This document shows, piece after piece, positions 1-5,483 of a stretch of DNA of 5,488 nucleotides. Below the pieces are notes generated by a model. That model had not been told where the DNA came from, did not search any database, and saw nothing but the letters and a program-made list of their open reading frames with translations. The DNA is taken from assembly GCA_902488725.1 (NCBI GenBank), contig CABTXO010000137.1, positions 1 to 5,488 on the forward strand. Direction: 5' to 3'. Position 1 is the stretch's first letter. Every line of letters begins with the position of its first letter. Made by a program: the position numbers and the translations under genes. The stretch is from an uncultured Bacteroidales bacterium (GTDB lineage: Bacteria > Bacteroidota > Bacteroidia > Bacteroidales > UBA932).

Positions 1-80
1 ATTTGGCTTCGGCAGGGATTGTAATGGCTTCACGGATTATCGCCACTTCAACCAAAACCCTTGTAACTCAATTCTATCAC
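1..80. other. Unassigned left edge, no confident gene
   Basis: Nothing here can be called with confidence. On the minus strand a frame stays open from about position 67 to the window edge. It would read V-A-I-I-R-E-A-I-T-I-P-A-E-A-K from a GTG at 46-44 (a TTG lies at 55-53), and its third codon positions are fairly GC-rich like the real genes nearby. It has no ATG and no clear promoter, so it could equally be chance. On the plus strand, frame 1 stops at TAA 22-24, which could be the last codons of an upstream gene. Frame 2 is open to 127 but runs straight through the glnN promoter, so it is probably not coding in full. Confidence 0.2.
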
Positions 81-86
81 TATATC

Positions 87-118
87 TTTCCGCATTTCAC
101 TTTTTTGTAGTAACTTTG
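87..118 (+). promoter_or_regulatory. Bacteroidota-type promoter for glnN
   Basis: The -7 element TAACTTTG (111-118) fits the phylum consensus TAnnTTTG exactly. A near-consensus -33 element, TTTC (87-90), lies 20 nt upstream. Transcription would start near 124-126, giving a short leader of about 22-24 nt before the ATG at 148. That leaves no room for a riboswitch or long leader. A TATCTTTC at 83-90 resembles a second, weaker -7 element but lacks a good partner upstream. No operator was recognised. Confidence 0.75.
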
Positions 119-147
119 CACTTTTAATTGACAAATATTTTTGAACG

Positions 148-2322
148 ATGGCCACATTCCGTCAGTGTGCATTGAACGAAGCCGCTTCCCACAAAGCGGA
201 GCGCAAGTTCGAAGAGAGCCGTCCCGTTTCCGCTTATTTCGGCGAGCGGGTCTTCGATCTCAAGAAGATGCGCCGCTACATGTCCAAGCCCGCCTTCGAG
301 GCGGTCCTGGCGGCCATCGCCCAGGGGACGAAGATCGACCGGGAGATTGCCAACGAGATTGCGACCGGCATGAAGACTTGGGCGATCGAGATGGGCGCCA
401 CCCACTACACGCACATCTTCCAGCCGCTGACCGGGCTCACCGCCGAAAAGCACGAGGCCTTCGTGACGGAAAAGGGAGGCGACGTGTTCGAACGATTCAG
501 CGGTTCGGCGCTGGTGCAGCAGGAACCGGACGGCTCCAGTTTCCCGAACGGGGGTATGCGGAGCACCTTCGAAGCCCGCGGCTACTCTGCCTGGGACCCT
601 ACCTCGCCCGTGTACGTCTTCGACCGGACGCTCTGGATCCCTTCCGTCTTCGTCGCGTTCACCGGCGAAGCGCTGGACATGAAATTTCCGAACCTGAAGG
701 CCAGCCAAGCCTTGAACGCGGCAGCCGTTTCGGTTGCGAACCTGTTTGACACGCAGGTGCGGAAGGTGTACGTCGACCTGGGGCTGGAACAGGAATATTT
801 CCTCGTGGACGCTTCCCTGTACAAGGCCCGCCCGGATCTCGCCCTCTGCGACCGGACGGTCATCGGGCACACCTCCGCAAAGGATCAGCAGCTTTCAGAC
901 CATTATCAGGGGACGATCCCGGCGCGGGCGATGTCGTTCATGAAGGATTTCGAGACCGAGGCCTACAAACTCGGCATCCAGCTCTGCACCCGCCACAACG
1001 AGGTTGCTCCGAACCAGTTCGAGTGCGCACCGAAATATTGCGAAATGACCCGGGCCATCGACCAGAACCTTCTGTTGATGACCGTCATGCAGAAGGTCGC
1101 CGAGCAGCACCAGCTGCGGGTGATCTTTCACGAGAAACCCTTCGCAGGCATCAACGGCAGCGGGAAGCACTGCAACTGGTCGCTCCGGACGGACACCGGC
1201 GAGCGGCTGCTGGCCCCCGGGAAGACCCCGACGACCAACCTGCAGTTCCTGGCGTTCTATTCCTCGATCCTCAAGGCGGTGCATGACCACAACGAATTGT
1301 TGATGACATCGGTCTGCACCTACAGCAACACCTTCCGGCTGGGGGGCTACGAAGCCCCTCCGGCCGTAATGTCCGTTTTCTCGGGTTCGACCCTCTCGAA
1401 GATCTTCGATGCGATTCTGCACACCGACCATCCCGGCAATTCCGAATCCGTCAGCAGGACCCTCAAGATGGTCAGTTCGATTCCGGAAATTTTTACGGAC
1501 AACACCGACCGGAACCGGACATCCCCCTTTGCGTTCACGGGCAACCGCTTTGAGTTCCGCGCCGTGGGCTCTTCCGTGAATGCCGCTTCCGTCACCTTCA
1601 TCCTCAACGCCATCGTGGCCGAGAGCCTGCTGGAGTTCCGTGCGCGCGTGGATGCCCGCATGGAGAGGGGTGCATCCCTTCAGGATGCCGTGATGGCGGT
1701 GGTCAAGGAATTCCTGAAGGAGGCGGAGGGCATCATGTTCGAGGGCAACGGCTACAGTGCCGAATGGCGGGAAGAGGCCAAACGGAGGGGCCTGCGGGCG
1801 GTGACCAACTACCCGGAGGCCTACAAAGTCTATCTTTCTCCGAGGTCCGTCGCGCTGTTCACCCGGCTCGGCGTGCTGTCCGCCGCCGAACTTGCGGCCC
1901 GGTACGAGGTGCTCAACGAAACCTACATCAAGAAATTGCAGATCGAAGCCCGCGTGATCGGGGATCTCTGTCTCAACCATGTGATTCCGGCGGCCGTGAA
2001 CTACCAGCGCCAGCTCATCCGGAACATCCAGGGAAGCAAGGCGGTTTTCGGAGAAGCGTATCAGGACCTCTGCGAAGCGGAGATCGAAACCTACCGCAAG
2101 ATCGCCGGCTTCGTGAATCAGCTGTCCGCCGATGTGGACAGCCTGGTCGAAGCCCGGAGAAAGGCGAATGCCGTTCCGGACATCCCGGAAAGGGCGAAGT
2201 TGTATTCCACCGAAGTCATGGACTGCATGTCGAAAGTGCGCTACAGCGCCGACCATCTTGAAATGCTGGTGGACGATGAGCGCTGGCCCATGCCCAAATA
2301 CCGGGAATTGTTGTTCTTTTAA
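148..2322 (+). CDS. glnN: Glutamine synthetase type III (GlnN)
   Basis: This cytoplasmic enzyme makes glutamine from glutamate, ammonia and ATP, the main entry of ammonia into biosynthesis. The 724-residue length is right for the large GSIII class (about 700-730) and far above GSI or GSII (about 350-470). The N-terminal GSIII-specific region (about 30-180) contains the FGERVFDLKKMRRYM and MGATHYTHIFQPLTG stretches. Catalytic-core motifs follow in order: metal-binding LEQEYF (E214, E216), RHNEVAPNQFECAP (282-295), NGSGKHCNWSL (336-346) and RTSPFAFTGNRFEFRAVGSS (457-476, with E469 and R471). A GSIII C-terminal helical region (about 500-724) completes it. No frameshift or lost motif is visible. 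The ATG at 148 sits about 23 nt after the predicted transcription start, and the conserved N-terminus begins soon after it, so this start is well supported. The next gene begins 10 nt after the stop, so read-through is possible. The family assignment is close to certain; substrate and oligomer state are inferred from the family. Confidence 0.97.
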   Translation: MATFRQCALNEAASHKAERKFEESRPVSAYFGERVFDLKKMRRYMSKPAFEAVLAAIAQGTKIDREIANEIATGMKTWAIEMGATHYTHIFQPLTGLTAEKHEAFVTEKGGDVFERFSGSALVQQEPDGSSFPNGGMRSTFEARGYSAWDPTSPVYVFDRTLWIPSVFVAFTGEALDMKFPNLKASQALNAAAVSVANLFDTQVRKVYVDLGLEQEYFLVDASLYKARPDLALCDRTVIGHTSAKDQQLSDHYQGTIPARAMSFMKDFETEAYKLGIQLCTRHNEVAPNQFECAPKYCEMTRAIDQNLLLMTVMQKVAEQHQLRVIFHEKPFAGINGSGKHCNWSLRTDTGERLLAPGKTPTTNLQFLAFYSSILKAVHDHNELLMTSVCTYSNTFRLGGYEAPPAVMSVFSGSTLSKIFDAILHTDHPGNSESVSRTLKMVSSIPEIFTDNTDRNRTSPFAFTGNRFEFRAVGSSVNAASVTFILNAIVAESLLEFRARVDARMERGASLQDAVMAVVKEFLKEAEGIMFEGNGYSAEWREEAKRRGLRAVTNYPEAYKVYLSPRSVALFTRLGVLSAAELAARYEVLNETYIKKLQIEARVIGDLCLNHVIPAAVNYQRQLIRNIQGSKAVFGEAYQDLCEAEIETYRKIAGFVNQLSADVDSLVEARRKANAVPDIPERAKLYSTEVMDCMSKVRYSADHLEMLVDDERWPMPKYRELLFF

Positions 2323-2332
2323 CCGACAAGCC

Positions 2333-3148
2333 GTGCAGAAGATCCTTCCCCGCATCCTGATCCTCGCCGCCGTGCTGGCGGTCCTTTCCTGCGCCCGCCG
2401 CGTGGAACATGAATATGATTCCGTCAAGTGGGCGGACAACCTTGTTGCGGATTCCCTGCCGCAGTTGCAGGGACTTGCCTCCGTTGCCGGCCGTACCGCC
2501 GGTGCGATCGCCCTCGTCGGCGATCCGGTGATGTGTCTCGAAACGGCGGAGGCGCTGCTGTCGGCCGATGCCTTCGACAACGGGAGCGGGCGTCCGGTTC
2601 CTGACGGCCTTCCTGACTTCGCCGGGGAAACGATCGTGCCGATCCTCCACTTGTCGGACAGTCTGCTGGCGGCCGGTTCTGTCGTGAAGGACAGTCTGGC
2701 GTTCCGGGAGGCGGTGCTGCGCAATGCGATCTTCGCCCTCGACACGACCTGCCTGGTCAGTCCCTACGATGCGGACAGCACCTTCTCCAAGCCCGCCTTG
2801 AAAGTGCTGCTGGTCTGTTCTCCGGATCTCGCCCGGCGCGGAGCGGCGGACATCCGGGACCTGTTCGCCCGCATCGGCTGCGCGGCCCCGGTCCTCGCAT
2901 CCGCCGACACGGCCTATTCCTTCACCGCTTCCTGCTATTCGCTGCTGCGGAAAAAGAATCTGTTCACACACCATATTGCCTATCCCATCGCGAAATTATA
3001 CATGACGGTATCGGCCCGGGCCGGACGTCCCGGCTGCAACCTCATCCAGTTCTCGCGGCGTTTTGCTGCGGAACCGTTTGCGGACACCGTGCAGGTACTC
3101 GCCCCGAAAACCATGGAATCTTATGTACAGAATCAGTATCAGCCCTGA
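2333..3148 (+). CDS. Uncharacterised lipoprotein, GTG start
   Basis: I do not recognise this 271-residue protein. It starts with a basic and then hydrophobic signal (QKILPRILILAAVLAVLSC) ending in a plausible lipobox, V-L-S-C, with the lipidated cysteine at C20. Residues after the cysteine are A-R-R, not the acidic run that marks many surface-exposed Bacteroidota lipoproteins, so the periplasmic side of a membrane is the better guess. The mature part looks soluble and alpha/beta. There are two possible strand-loop segments, GAIALVGDP (57-65) and KVLLVCSPDLARRG (157-170), and a conspicuous LPDFAGETI stretch (93-101). No further membrane segment is seen. The GTG at 2333 is chosen because it begins the signal peptide exactly. 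No in-frame ATG exists near the start, and the frame upstream lies inside glnN. It begins 10 nt after the glnN stop and its end overlaps the exonuclease gene by 26 nt, so it is probably co-transcribed with its neighbours. Coding status is fairly sure; function is unknown. Confidence 0.8.
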   Translation: MQKILPRILILAAVLAVLSCARRVEHEYDSVKWADNLVADSLPQLQGLASVAGRTAGAIALVGDPVMCLETAEALLSADAFDNGSGRPVPDGLPDFAGETIVPILHLSDSLLAAGSVVKDSLAFREAVLRNAIFALDTTCLVSPYDADSTFSKPALKVLLVCSPDLARRGAADIRDLFARIGCAAPVLASADTAYSFTASCYSLLRKKNLFTHHIAYPIAKLYMTVSARAGRPGCNLIQFSRRFAAEPFADTVQVLAPKTMESYVQNQYQP

Positions 3149-3767
3149 GGAAATGGAGGAACTGCCTTCGGCGAGTTTCCCGGGTAAAATCAAAGTGATC
3201 GACAGGGTTGGTCTTGATTTCATCACGGCGGTCGGCTACCTGATGACGCAGAAGGTCATCGGCTTCGACACCGAATCCCGCCCCTGCTTTTCTCCGAACC
3301 AGCCCCACTACGGCGTTTCCCTGCTCCAGCTTTCGGGCAAGGACCAGGCGTTTCTGTTCCGGATCAAGCTGATGGGAGGCATTCCGAATCTGCTCTGCCG
3401 CATTCTGGCCGACGGCCGGATCCTGAAGGTCGGCGCGGCCGTACGGGACGATGTGCGCGGACTCGAGAAACACCATAACTTCACGCCGAAAGGCTTCGTC
3501 GACCTTCAGAAAATGGTCTGGGAGTACGGCATCAAGGACAAAAGCGTGAAGAAGATGGGGGCGATCATCCTCGGAATCCGCATTTCCAAGACCCAGCAGC
3601 TTTCCAACTGGGAGGCGGAGACCTTGTCCGAGTCCCAGCAGGCGTATGCAGCGACGGACGCCTGGGTCTGCCGGGAGATGTACCTGAAGTTGCTCAAGTC
3701 TGAAAAACATCCGCTGACACCGGAGCAGATGGCGCCGGCCCCTCCCAAAATCACTGAAAAGGCATGA
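3123..3767 (+). CDS. 3'-5' exonuclease, DEDDy (RNase D/WRN-like) single domain
   Basis: This is a predicted metal-dependent 3'-5' exonuclease of the DnaQ-like/DEDD superfamily, 214 residues, acting in the cytoplasm. The three Exo motifs are complete. Exo I is IGFDTESRP with D49 and E51. Exo II is KVGAAVRDDV with D110 the likely metal ligand. Exo III is AYAATDAW with Y175 and D179, the Y-x3-D spacing of the DEDDy class. There is no HRDC or helicase domain, so it resembles only the catalytic part of RNase D or the WRN exonuclease. Whether it cuts RNA or DNA cannot be read from the sequence. The ATG at 3123 gives an N-terminus (MYRISISPEEMEELP) that, as I recall, resembles Bacteroidota homologues, although it overlaps the lipoprotein gene by 26 nt. 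An ATG at 3153 with GAGG just upstream is the alternative. The last base of its last sense codon and its stop overlap the methyltransferase start (ATGA), which suggests translational coupling. Confidence 0.92.
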   Translation: MYRISISPEEMEELPSASFPGKIKVIDRVGLDFITAVGYLMTQKVIGFDTESRPCFSPNQPHYGVSLLQLSGKDQAFLFRIKLMGGIPNLLCRILADGRILKVGAAVRDDVRGLEKHHNFTPKGFVDLQKMVWEYGIKDKSVKKMGAIILGIRISKTQQLSNWEAETLSESQQAYAATDAWVCREMYLKLLKSEKHPLTPEQMAPAPPKITEKA

Positions 3768-4963
3768 CGAAGATATTCTTGAAGAGAGGCCGGGACGAAT
3801 CCATCCGGCGTTTCCATCCCTGGGTCTTTTCCGGTGCCATCGCACAGCTTGTCGGTAATCCTGCCGAAGGGGATGTCGTCGGAGTGTATGCCGCCGACGG
3901 GACCTTTCTCGCCTACGGCCATTATCAGATCGGCTCCATCGCGGTCCGGATCCTGAGCTTCGGCGGCGAGAATGTGCTGAAGCCGGATTTCTGGGTGCGG
4001 ATGATCCGGCGTGCGCTCTCCGTGCGCAAAGCGGCCGGACTGCTTGCGGATTCCGGGAAGACGGACTGTTACAGGCTGGTGCACGGTGAGGGGGACGGGC
4101 TTCCGGGCTTGATCGTGGACTATTATGCCGGGGTGTGCGTGCTGCAGGCCCATTCGGTGGGTATGTTCCGGGCGAAGTCGGCCGTCTGCGCCGCCTTGCG
4201 TGAGGTTTATGGTGAAGACCTGAAGGCGGTCTACGACAAAAGTTCCGGGACTGCACCGTTCAAAGCCGGACTCGAACTGATTGACGGCTACCTCTACAAG
4301 TCGGATCGGTTTTCGGACGCCGACCAGGTCGTGCTGGAGAACGGGCACAAGTTCCGGGTGGACTGGACCGAGGGTCAGAAGACGGGCTTTTTTCTGGACC
4401 AGCGCGAGAACCGCGCGCTCCTCGGACGCTATGCCGCCGGACGCAACGTGCTGAACCTGTTCTGTTACACGGGGGGCTTTTCCGTCTATGCGCTGGGTTC
4501 GGGGGCCGTGCACGTCGATTCGGTCGACAGTTCGAAGCGGGCGATCGAACTGGTCGGGGAGAATCTTTTGCTGAACGGTTTCGATGCCGCACGGCATGGT
4601 GAGTTCTGCACGGATGCGATGGACTTTCTGCGGGAGGTGCCGGAAGGGAAGTACGATCTGATGATCGTGGACCCGCCTGCTTTCGCGAAGCATCGCGGGG
4701 CGCTGAACAATGCGCTGCGCGCCTATCAGCGGCTGAATGCGGCCGCGATCGCCAAGGTCGCCCCGGGCGGTGTGATCTTCACGTTCAGCTGCTCGCAAGT
4801 GGTGGACCGGGAGGCGTTTGCGCTGGCGGTGTTCTCCGCCGCGGCGCAGACAGGCCGTTCCGTCCGGATTCTGGACCGGCTGAACCAGCCGGCGGACCAC
4901 GCGGTGAACATCTACCATCCGGAAGGGGAGTACCTGAAGGGGCTCCTGCTGTACGTGGAGTAG
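3764..4963 (+). CDS. rlmI: Class I SAM-dependent rRNA methyltransferase, RlmI family (23S rRNA m5C)
   Basis: The protein is 399 residues, against 396 for E. coli RlmI, which makes m5C1962 in 23S rRNA. An N-terminal PUA-like domain (about 1-70) includes RFHPWVFSGAI, a typical PUA opening. A central region (about 75-190) carries the family stretches YRLVHGEGDGLPGLIVDYY and VYDKSSG. The Rossmann methyltransferase domain follows: GQKTGFFLDQRENR (204-217), SAM-binding motif I VLNLFCYTGGFS (229-240), the acidic residue after strand 2 (D255), motif IV DPPAF (303-307), and FSCSQ (341-345) with C343 the likely catalytic cysteine of m5C enzymes. The C-terminal QPADHAVN..YPEGEYLKG-like end also matches RlmI in character (here IYHPEGEYLKG). 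All key residues are present. It overlaps the exonuclease by 4 nt and ends at a hairpin-forming repeat. The family is sure; the exact target base in this organism is inferred. Confidence 0.93.
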   Translation: MTKIFLKRGRDESIRRFHPWVFSGAIAQLVGNPAEGDVVGVYAADGTFLAYGHYQIGSIAVRILSFGGENVLKPDFWVRMIRRALSVRKAAGLLADSGKTDCYRLVHGEGDGLPGLIVDYYAGVCVLQAHSVGMFRAKSAVCAALREVYGEDLKAVYDKSSGTAPFKAGLELIDGYLYKSDRFSDADQVVLENGHKFRVDWTEGQKTGFFLDQRENRALLGRYAAGRNVLNLFCYTGGFSVYALGSGAVHVDSVDSSKRAIELVGENLLLNGFDAARHGEFCTDAMDFLREVPEGKYDLMIVDPPAFAKHRGALNNALRAYQRLNAAAIAKVAPGGVIFTFSCSQVVDREAFALAVFSAAAQTGRSVRILDRLNQPADHAVNIYHPEGEYLKGLLLYVE

Positions 4964-4986
4964 GGGATGTTCCCGGGGATATTCCC
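4963..4986 (+). repeat. Tandem 12-mer forming a hairpin at the operon end
   Basis: Two adjacent 12-mers, GGGGATGTTCCC (4963-4974) and GGGGATATTCCC (4975-4986), differ at one base. In RNA the first copy can pair with the second to give about 9 base pairs, including three G-U pairs, closed by a CCCGGG loop. The structure begins at the last base of the rlmI stop codon. It is not followed by a U-tract, so a classical intrinsic terminator is doubtful. It could instead mark or protect the 3' end of the upstream mRNA. It lies only 11 nt before the -33 element of the tRNA promoter. Confidence 0.6.
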
Positions 4987-4997
4987 GTGTGAATAAA

Positions 4998-5028
4998 TTT
5001 GTGGATCGCGGAAAAATCGCTATCTTTG
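4998..5028 (+). promoter_or_regulatory. Bacteroidota-type promoter for tRNA-Cys
   Basis: This is a full match to the phylum consensus: TTTG at 4998-5001, a 19-nt spacer, and TATCTTTG at 5021-5028. Transcription is predicted to start near 5034-5036, about 10 nt before the mature 5' end of the tRNA. The stronger match here than at glnN fits a stable-RNA gene. It also shows that the tRNA has its own promoter rather than depending on the upstream operon. Confidence 0.88.
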
Positions 5029-5044
5029 CACTCCACATGTCATT

Positions 5045-5118
5045 GGTGCTTTGGCCGAGTGGTTAGGCACAGGTCTGCAAAACCTGGTACAGCGGTTCGA
5101 TTCCGCTAGGCACCTCCA
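5045..5118 (+). tRNA. tRNA-Cys (anticodon GCA), CCA encoded
   Basis: A complete cloverleaf can be drawn by hand. The acceptor stem GGTGCTT/AGGCACC (5045-5051 with 5108-5114) has one G-U pair. The D stem is GCC/GGC (5054-5056 with 5066-5068). The anticodon stem CAGGT/ACCTG (5070-5074 with 5082-5086) closes the loop CTGCAAA, with anticodon GCA at 5077-5079, which reads the cysteine codons UGC and UGU. The variable loop has 4 nt. The T stem AGCGG/CCGCT (5091-5095 with 5103-5107) closes the loop TTCGATT. The discriminator base is T5115, as expected for cysteine tRNAs, and CCA (5116-5118) is encoded in the DNA. No intron or missing arm is seen. Confidence 0.97.
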
Positions 5119-5147
5119 AAACTCCGACCTTTCGGCCGGAGTTTTTT
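5118..5147 (+). terminator. Intrinsic terminator of tRNA-Cys
   Basis: The stem pairs ACTCCG (5121-5126) with CGGAGT (5137-5142), followed by an A-C mismatch (5127/5136) and an inner CC/GG pair around a TTTC loop (5130-5133). The stem can be lengthened by AAA/TTT pairing, and its 3' side runs into six Ts (5142-5147). It starts at the A of the encoded CCA, so the precursor tRNA has almost no 3' trailer apart from the hairpin. Confidence 0.88.
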
Positions 5148-5167
5148 CGTTGCCTTTTTTCACCCCC

Positions 5168-5191
5168 TGTAGCCCCCTGAGGGGGCGAACC
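5168..5191. repeat. Direct repeat copy 1, with GC hairpin
   Basis: This 24-nt copy begins TGTAGCCCCC and ends GGGGGCGAACC. It matches 5402-5424 except for one extra C. Its core GCCCCCTGAGGGGGC (5172-5186) is a 6-bp inverted repeat around TGA. The G-run can alternatively pair forward as GGGG-CGAA-CCCC (5182-5193), so two hairpins compete for the same bases. Confidence 0.75.
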
Positions 5192-5227
5192 CCTCCACCG
5201 CCTCCCCACGGGGGGGCCCTGTCGCCT

Positions 5228-5249
5228 CCGGCTCCGAACCGAAAGCCGG
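5228..5249. repeat. Inverted repeat CCGGCT/AGCCGG
   Basis: CCGGCT (5228-5233) is the exact reverse complement of AGCCGG (5244-5249), with a 10-nt loop (CCGAACCGAA). The stem is short and could be chance in such GC-rich DNA. It is listed because it is one of a series of hairpins in the same gene-free stretch. Confidence 0.4.
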
Positions 5250-5256
5250 CTCTTTC

Positions 5257-5268
5257 TTTGGAGGTGCC
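5257..5268 (-). repeat. Inverted 12-nt copy of the tRNA-Cys 3' end
   Basis: TTTGGAGGTGCC (5257-5268) is the exact reverse complement of 5109-5120, which holds most of the 3' acceptor strand, the discriminator, CCA and two following As of tRNA-Cys. The match stops at 12 nt on both sides. It could pair with the tRNA 3' end, or be a chance or recombination-derived copy. Confidence 0.5.
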
Positions 5269-5276
5269 CTTTCCTT

Positions 5277-5297
5277 TCAGGGGGCTCTGCCCCCTGA
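5277..5297. repeat. Strong 9-bp GC hairpin
   Basis: TCAGGGGGC (5277-5285) is a perfect reverse complement of GCCCCCTGA (5289-5297), with a 3-nt loop, TCT. The right arm repeats the core of the flanking direct repeats (GCCCCCTGA at 5172-5180, and GCCCCTGA at 5406-5413). No T-run follows on the plus strand. Read on the minus strand, the hairpin is followed by AAAGGAAAGG, so it does not look like an intrinsic terminator in either direction. Confidence 0.65.
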
Positions 5298-5323
5298 GAA
5301 CCCCCGCGGCCTTTCGCCTTTCC

Positions 5324-5350
5324 GTATTTGTTCGCTCCGCTCGCAAATAC
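5324..5350. repeat. Inverted repeat GTATTTG/CAAATAC
   Basis: GTATTTG (5324-5330) pairs perfectly with CAAATAC (5344-5350) around a 13-nt loop, TTCGCTCCGCTCG. The AT-rich arms stand out in GC-rich surroundings, which makes this more noticeable than the nearby GC pairings. Function is unknown. Confidence 0.5.
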
Positions 5351-5362
5351 CCGGCCCGGCCG

Positions 5363-5388
5363 GTGCGCTGCTGCGCACTTTGCAGTGC
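5363..5388. repeat. Two overlapping, mutually exclusive hairpins
   Basis: GTGCGC (5363-5368) pairs with GCGCAC (5373-5378) around TGCT. The right arm overlaps a second possible hairpin, GCACT (5375-5379) with AGTGC (5384-5388) around TTGC. Only one can form at a time. Both stems are short, so this is a weak signal on its own. Confidence 0.4.
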
Positions 5389-5401
5389 CTGTTCCACACC
5401 A

Positions 5402-5424
5402 TGTAGCCCCTGAGGGGGCGAACC
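5402..5424. repeat. Direct repeat copy 2
   Basis: This is the second copy of the sequence at 5168-5191, with one C fewer in the C-run. The two copies are in the same orientation and start 234 nt apart. The sequences beyond each copy differ, so the repeat ends sharply at AACC. Confidence 0.75.
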
Positions 5425-5457
5425 TCGGATCAAGTCCAAAACCATGTGATTAGCCGT

Positions 5458-5483
5458 TGCGTTCAATCTCTGCGTTCAATCTC
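5458..5483. repeat. Tandem 13-mer at the right edge
   Basis: TGCGTTCAATCTC occurs twice with no gap (5458-5470 and 5471-5483). The second copy is followed by TCATG and the window ends, so further copies cannot be excluded. It may be part of a short tandem array or a slippage duplication. Confidence 0.7.

Noticed and set aside
2132..2332. N-terminal extension of the lipoprotein into glnN
   Set aside because: The upstream part lies wholly within glnN in another frame, is rich in W, C and R, and would bury the signal peptide. The GTG at 2333 places the signal peptide at the N-terminus.
895..2745. 616-residue open frame on the minus strand
   Set aside because: It lies antisense to glnN and the lipoprotein gene. 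Long antisense frames are common in GC-rich genes, and the translation is rich in R, G, H and P with no domain.
3042..4256. 404-residue open frame on the minus strand
   Set aside because: It is antisense to well-supported genes, and its composition is dominated by R, P and S, as expected for a shadow frame.
3506..5038. 510-residue open frame on the minus strand
   Set aside because: It is antisense to the complete exonuclease and rlmI genes and runs across the tRNA promoter. No recognisable motif is present.
5051..5413. 120-residue plus-strand frame beginning MAEWLGTGLQNLVQRF
   Set aside because: Its first part is a translation of tRNA-Cys, a familiar false gene call, and the rest crosses the terminator and the repeats.
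5275..5424. T-box or other tRNA-sensing riboswitch suggested by the sequence complementary to CCA
   Set aside because: No specifier loop, downstream amino-acid gene or conserved T-box core is seen, and T-boxes are not typical of this phylum.
5020..5466. 148-residue minus-strand frame ending in a LAESNRCTRFCRPVPN-like segment
   Set aside because: That end is the antisense translation of the tRNA gene. The remainder is low-complexity sequence from GC hairpins, starting at a TTG with no promoter.
5168..5483. CRISPR array
   Set aside because: The repeats are only two copies spaced 234 nt apart and a gapless 13-mer. There are no regular spacers and no cas genes.
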